From: an uncultured Bacteroidales bacterium | Lineage (GTDB): Bacteria; Bacteroidota; Bacteroidia; Bacteroidales; UBA932 | Direction: 5' to 3' | Length of the DNA stretch: 19,227 bases | Assembly (NCBI GenBank): GCA_934693135.1 | Contig: CAKUVA010000032.1 | Span: 1 to 19,227 of the forward strand | Shown: positions 15,831 to 19,227 of the stretch, piece after piece | Layout of the letters: each line of letters opens with the position of its first letter | Position numbering within the stretch: position 1 is the stretch's first letter | The notes under the pieces: generated by a model | Database searches by the model: none | Told to the model about the DNA's origin: nothing | What the model saw: the letters and a program-made list of their open reading frames with translations, nothing else | Translations under genes and position numbers: made by a program

Positions 15831-16682
15831 ATGGTAGAGAATAGAATACCGGCTAACGTAGAAAGCCTCTTCTACATTGACGGAAACATGGCGGATCTCC
15901 AAGAGAAACCGCATCATTTCATGTGCGGTCTTTTCATGATATGTGTGAAAGGGCATTGTACGCTGACAACTGGAGTAGAGACTTATGACATACAGCCGGA
16001 AACGGACCTAACATTCTTCACAGGGACATTGTTCCAGATTGAGAGCATGTCTGATGATTTCTATGCAAGGCTACTTCTGTTCCCAAAGGACATGTTTATG
16101 AAAGCAATGCTTCCTATAGATACACCTTATCTGAATTATTCATACGAACATCCGTGCTTCCATCATGATGAAAACATACGCAACAGAAAATCGTGGGAAA
16201 TAATCTGTACCTGGTTCGATTTGGCTTCAGACTTATTCGAAGGCCATCGCTCACAATACCGTGAATTGCAAGAGTTTAACTTTCTACAAGGACTTCTACT
16301 ATGGCAGTTTAGCACAGTACCAGATAAGATAGAGGTAAGTCCTAAGCTGTCTACGCTCCAGATTCTCTGCCAAAAGTTTCTCCAACTTGTCAGAGAACAT
16401 GGTGCAAAGAATCATGACGTGATGTTTTATGCAGAAAGACTCTGTGTTTCAGCGAGATATCTTCATCGTGCAACATCGCTTTGCCTCGATGGAAAGTCGC
16501 CGAAAGATCTCATTGACAGTCAGCTTGTAGCTGAGATAAAAGTTCTTCTGGATGATCCGACAATCAGTGTCACAAGCATAGCTCAGCAACTAAATTTTGC
16601 AGATCAGTCATATCTTTCCCGTTTTTTCAAACGGCATACCGGACTTTCACCCCAAGAGTGGCGTTTACGCGACAAAGCATAG
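15831..16682 (+). CDS. AraC-family transcriptional regulator
   Basis: The 283-residue product has an N-terminal cupin-like sensor region (about 1-165) that I cannot assign to a ligand, and a C-terminal AraC/XylS DNA-binding domain (about 185-283) with two helix-turn-helix units. The second holds the family signature FADQSYLSRFFKRHTGLSPQEWR; the first contains MFYAERLCVSARYLHRATS. It is divergent from the MFS exporter, with about 175 bp between the starts. The exporter is thus its most likely target, and the repeated TTGCAAAT sites there its likely operators; this is inference from layout. No strong promoter for the regulator itself was seen; TATTTTTC near 15804 is a poor -7 candidate. Confidence 0.9.
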   Translation: MVENRIPANVESLFYIDGNMADLQEKPHHFMCGLFMICVKGHCTLTTGVETYDIQPETDLTFFTGTLFQIESMSDDFYARLLLFPKDMFMKAMLPIDTPYLNYSYEHPCFHHDENIRNRKSWEIICTWFDLASDLFEGHRSQYRELQEFNFLQGLLLWQFSTVPDKIEVSPKLSTLQILCQKFLQLVREHGAKNHDVMFYAERLCVSARYLHRATSLCLDGKSPKDLIDSQLVAEIKVLLDDPTISVTSIAQQLNFADQSYLSRFFKRHTGLSPQEWRLRDKA

Positions 16683-16721
16683 ATACTTCTACTAAAAATA
16701 TCACTATAAACAAAAAAACAC

Positions 16722-16729
16722 TATATTTG
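16722..16729 (+). promoter_or_regulatory. -7 element of the hydrolase gene
   Basis: TATATTTG matches TAnnTTTG, 41 bp before the ATG at 16771; no TTG stands at the usual distance upstream. Confidence 0.5.
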
Positions 16730-16741
16730 TTCTTTAAAGTT

Positions 16742-16757
16742 AGGCAAAAATATGCCT
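16742..16757 (+). promoter_or_regulatory. short stem-loop just before the hydrolase start
   Basis: AGGCA-AAAATA-TGCCT forms a 5-bp stem in the leader, 13 nt before the ATG. It could affect translation, or be a chance structure. Confidence 0.3.
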
Positions 16758-16770
16758 TTATAAAACGAAT

Positions 16771-17850
16771 ATGGAATTATACGAATATGCAAGACCTGAC
16801 GTGATGTCAGGAAAGAAAATTCTCTACGTTCATGGGTTCGCCTCAAGCGGACAGAACGGAACAGTTAAGGCTATGGGAGTTCTCCTTCCGGAGAGCAAAA
16901 TCATTGCCCCAGATCTCCCTGTAGAACCAGAAGAAGCCATAACACTACTTGAAAAGATATGTAGCGATGAGAAGCCAGACTTGATAATTGGAGCTTCGAT
17001 GGGAGGTATGTATGCGGAACAACTCCGCGGATTCGACAGAATTCTCGTAAACCCTGCATTTCATCTTGCTGATACTCTTCTAAAAAACAATGGCTTAGGC
17101 AGACAGGAATTCCATAATCAGAGACGCGATGGTCAGACTTCATTTTTAGTGAATAAGGGACTCATAGAAGCCTTTCGTGAAGTTTCTTCAAGATGTTTCC
17201 AGGGCATTGACAATAATGCATCAGATATTGATTTCTATGGTGCCGCGACAGGCGACAGAGAAAGAGTCTATGGACTATTCGGAGTCCGTGATACGTTGGT
17301 CACAGGAACATTCGATGAATTCAGAAAGTATTATCCAAATGCAATACATTTTGATGGCGAGCATTATCTTGATGACAGTGTATTCCTACATAGTGTCTTG
17401 CCGATTATCGAACGCGTGTATGACATACAGGAAAAGAGATCCAAGCCGGTAATGCTCATATCATTGACAGATACATTGATGGATGTAAGGAACGGCGAGT
17501 TACACGGAGTCTCCATCGAGGATATGGAACCGTATGGCAGTGCAGTGAAATCATTCGCACACCTTTGCAAACACTATACTCCATATATCTTGATTTCAAA
17601 TGATTACAATGATCCTGAGCAACTTGTCCACCTATATCGTTGGGTAGAAAAGAAACTTGGCGTGCCGGCATGGAACAGAATCATTGTCGGCAATAAGAAA
17701 GATCTCATTCTCGGAGACTACTTGTTGGATAGATACCCTGAGAGATTGTCATCTGACAATTTCATGGGCACTATCCTACATTTTGGGGAGGAGCCTTTTA
17801 AAACGTGGGAGGATGTAGTGACTTATTTTGATAGGCTTGGTGGACAATAA
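16771..17850 (+). CDS. fusion of a YqiA/YcfP-like esterase with a degenerate 5'-nucleotidase (NT5C/HAD) domain
   Basis: The 359-residue protein has two parts. Residues 15-215 are a small alpha/beta hydrolase of the YqiA/YcfP group: ILYVHGFASSG (oxyanion HGF), GASMGG with nucleophile Ser76, VNPAFHL, GVRDTLV (likely Asp174) and GEHYL (likely His198). Residues 225-359 resemble 5'(3')-deoxyribonucleotidases of the HAD superfamily: ILISNDYNDPEQLVHLYRWVEKKLG, NKKDLILGDYLLD and DNFMGTILHFGEEPFKTWEDVV. HAD motif I, normally DMDG, reads SLTD (about 231-234), so the nucleophilic Asp is missing. The second Asp of the usual DDR after GDYLI is Arg. The HAD part therefore looks catalytically dead. The gene follows the AraC regulator by 88 bp with its own -7 element. 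Substrate unknown. Confidence 0.75.
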   Translation: MELYEYARPDVMSGKKILYVHGFASSGQNGTVKAMGVLLPESKIIAPDLPVEPEEAITLLEKICSDEKPDLIIGASMGGMYAEQLRGFDRILVNPAFHLADTLLKNNGLGRQEFHNQRRDGQTSFLVNKGLIEAFREVSSRCFQGIDNNASDIDFYGAATGDRERVYGLFGVRDTLVTGTFDEFRKYYPNAIHFDGEHYLDDSVFLHSVLPIIERVYDIQEKRSKPVMLISLTDTLMDVRNGELHGVSIEDMEPYGSAVKSFAHLCKHYTPYILISNDYNDPEQLVHLYRWVEKKLGVPAWNRIIVGNKKDLILGDYLLDRYPERLSSDNFMGTILHFGEEPFKTWEDVVTYFDRLGGQ

Positions 17851-17855
17851 CACAT

Positions 17856-17872
17856 AGTATGACGATCATACT
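17856..17872. repeat. stem-loop between the fusion gene and the lipoprotein gene
   Basis: AGTATGA-CGA-TCATACT, a perfect 7-bp stem right after the stop of the hydrolase fusion. No U tract follows, so it is not a classical terminator; it could be a processing structure or an operator for the next gene. Confidence 0.45.
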
Positions 17873-17906
17873 GCACATAAAGTTATAATAACAAAAATAA
17901 AAAGTT

Positions 17907-19130
17907 ATGAAAAAAAGATTGATTTATCTTGCTGCATTGGCAGTGTCAATGGGCATGATTTCAGCCTGCAGTGACAAGGCTGATGACAATTGGAAAAATA
18001 TTCCAGATAACATCATCACAGCGGAAAGCGGAGACGCTACTCTTACAGTCAATGGAGTACCTGATAAGATCGGAAACACGAAGCTCATAGCAAGCAGCAA
18101 AGAGAAAGGGACATTAACATTGACCAATGTAATTCCAGGATATACGACAGTGGAAGTTCCTGTAACATTGAAGAAAATCAGCAAGGAAGAGTATGAGTTC
18201 TCCGGATCTGAGAATCTTGCTTCTGCGCCATCAATAATATCACTTTTCAGTGTAGACAAAACTCCAATCTATACCGTAAGTGTAACAGGACGCATTTCAA
18301 GTGATTCCAAGATTACGGTAGATGCAACTACAGCTGTATCTGAGGCCGCACAGGGAGGTATTGCCGGGACATGGAAACTCCAGGACAACATTGTTACCAA
18401 AGACGGAGCTGTAGCATCATCGCCAATAATGCTTAAATGGACTTCCAACGATGCCCAGGTCAACGCAAAGCTTGCAGTTCTTTCAAACATGGCAGGTCTG
18501 TTCGGGAGCATGGCCCTCTTCAATGTTCTCCAATCCGTGACCTTCAATGCTGATGGAAACATCACGGCTTCTTACTATGACGGCGATTTCGCAATGGGTG
18601 GCATGGATGAAACATCCGGGAAACTTACGGCTACACATACAGACTGGACTGAATCACCAAAGGCTAACCTCGCATTTTGGTACACGGCAGGAGAATATCT
18701 CTTCATCGTTCCTAATGTGGAGGCTCTTTCAGATGACGATGATGCTTCAGATCCAGATGCAGGAAGCTTGGACATCAAGAAAGTTATTGAGGAGATTTCA
18801 CAACTTAAAGAGTATGGCGTGGACGTAACTGCTCTCGTTTCAGAACTGACTAAGATAATGAAACAAGGTTTTGCCTTGAAGTTTACCGCCGAGGGGGATG
18901 GTTTGAAAATCTATGCCGATAAGTCAGTTTGTGGCAACGTAATCAGCGCTATCATTCCTGCCGCCGCAATGTTGGACAAGGTACTTCCACAACTCATTGA
19001 GGAAAATCCTGAACTCGCCCAGTACGTGACAATGATACAGGGCATGTTTGGCATCGAGAAATTTGCTGATCTCGAGAATATATGGAAAGCTACTGACGAG
19101 TTCTGTATCACGATGAATCTTGCCAAGTAA
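17907..19130 (+). CDS. lipoprotein, DUF4925-like
   Basis: The 407-residue product has a lipoprotein signal (MKKRLIYLAALAVSMGMISAC, Cys21). Beta-rich repeats follow (TLTVNGVPDKIGNTKL, GTLTLTNVIPGYTTVEVPV), then GTWKLQDN with a calycin-like beta region. The C-terminal part is helical, with acidic DDDDASDPDAG near 275-285. The overall arrangement resembles DUF4925 lipoproteins of Bacteroidales, whose function is unknown; the assignment is from memory of the family. It has no genes with an obvious connection nearby and ends before a strong terminator. No -7 element is clear in the short upstream gap, so it could be partly co-transcribed with the hydrolase fusion gene. Confidence 0.75.
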   Translation: MKKRLIYLAALAVSMGMISACSDKADDNWKNIPDNIITAESGDATLTVNGVPDKIGNTKLIASSKEKGTLTLTNVIPGYTTVEVPVTLKKISKEEYEFSGSENLASAPSIISLFSVDKTPIYTVSVTGRISSDSKITVDATTAVSEAAQGGIAGTWKLQDNIVTKDGAVASSPIMLKWTSNDAQVNAKLAVLSNMAGLFGSMALFNVLQSVTFNADGNITASYYDGDFAMGGMDETSGKLTATHTDWTESPKANLAFWYTAGEYLFIVPNVEALSDDDDASDPDAGSLDIKKVIEEISQLKEYGVDVTALVSELTKIMKQGFALKFTAEGDGLKIYADKSVCGNVISAIIPAAAMLDKVLPQLIEENPELAQYVTMIQGMFGIEKFADLENIWKATDEFCITMNLAK

Positions 19131-19159
19131 TTTCAACCTGCCCAAATTAGCATCTTAAA

Positions 19160-19196
19160 AGCGATCGGACTTTTTTTCAGTCCGGTCGCTTTTTTT
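19160..19196 (+). terminator. Rho-independent terminator of the DUF4925-like gene
   Basis: AGCGATCGGACT (19160-19171) pairs with AGTCCGGTCGCT (19179-19190), 12 base pairs with one U-G, loop TTTTTTC, followed by a T run. It starts 30 bp after the stop codon. Confidence 0.95.
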
Positions 19197-19227
19197 CTAA
19201 AGTATTCCAGAAATTTCTGTAAATTTG

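Overview
The window looks like a chromosomal segment from a member of the Bacteroidales. The reasons are promoters of the Bacteroidota type (TTG, about 19 bp, TAnnTTTG), families typical of that order (DUF3575, a carboxypeptidase-regulatory/DUF5686 outer-membrane protein, lipoproteins of the MKK..SC type, a lipoprotein C10 peptidase) and weak Shine-Dalgarno signals. I cannot name the genus.

Layout. Positions 1-995 (minus) hold the N-terminal part of a DUF3575/OmpA-like envelope protein that runs off the left edge. Then comes purN (minus), which shares a divergent promoter region with a large outer-membrane DUF5686 protein (plus). Positions 4601-9815 are an accessory island. Two almost identical, directly repeated insertion sequences of about 1.49 kb enclose a streptopain-like (C10) lipoprotein peptidase with a frameshift exactly before its catalytic Cys, a small lipoprotein that could be its partner or inhibitor, and tRNA-Leu(GAG). 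The second IS has inserted into the 3' end of an M23 endopeptidase gene and now encodes its last residues.

Positions 11104-14484 look like one operon of trmO (tRNA m6t6A methyltransferase), a sodium:solute symporter and a CDF metal exporter, the genes overlapping or nearly touching. Its end overlaps tail to tail with a Bcr/CflA-type MFS exporter (minus). That exporter is transcribed divergently from an AraC-family regulator, and the space between has repeated TTGCAAAT motifs that are good operator candidates. The window closes with a fusion of a YqiA-like esterase to a degenerate 5'-nucleotidase (HAD) domain, then a DUF4925-like lipoprotein and a strong terminator.

Most genes are ordinary. 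The less ordinary points are: the shared lesions and the start-codon-sequestering inverted repeat of the two IS copies; the homopolymer frameshift in the C10 peptidase; an inverted copy of the tRNA-Leu 5' part in its own leader; the esterase-pseudonucleotidase fusion; and a cluster of stem-loops inside the MFS gene. I see no CRISPR array, phage or clearly new defence system.
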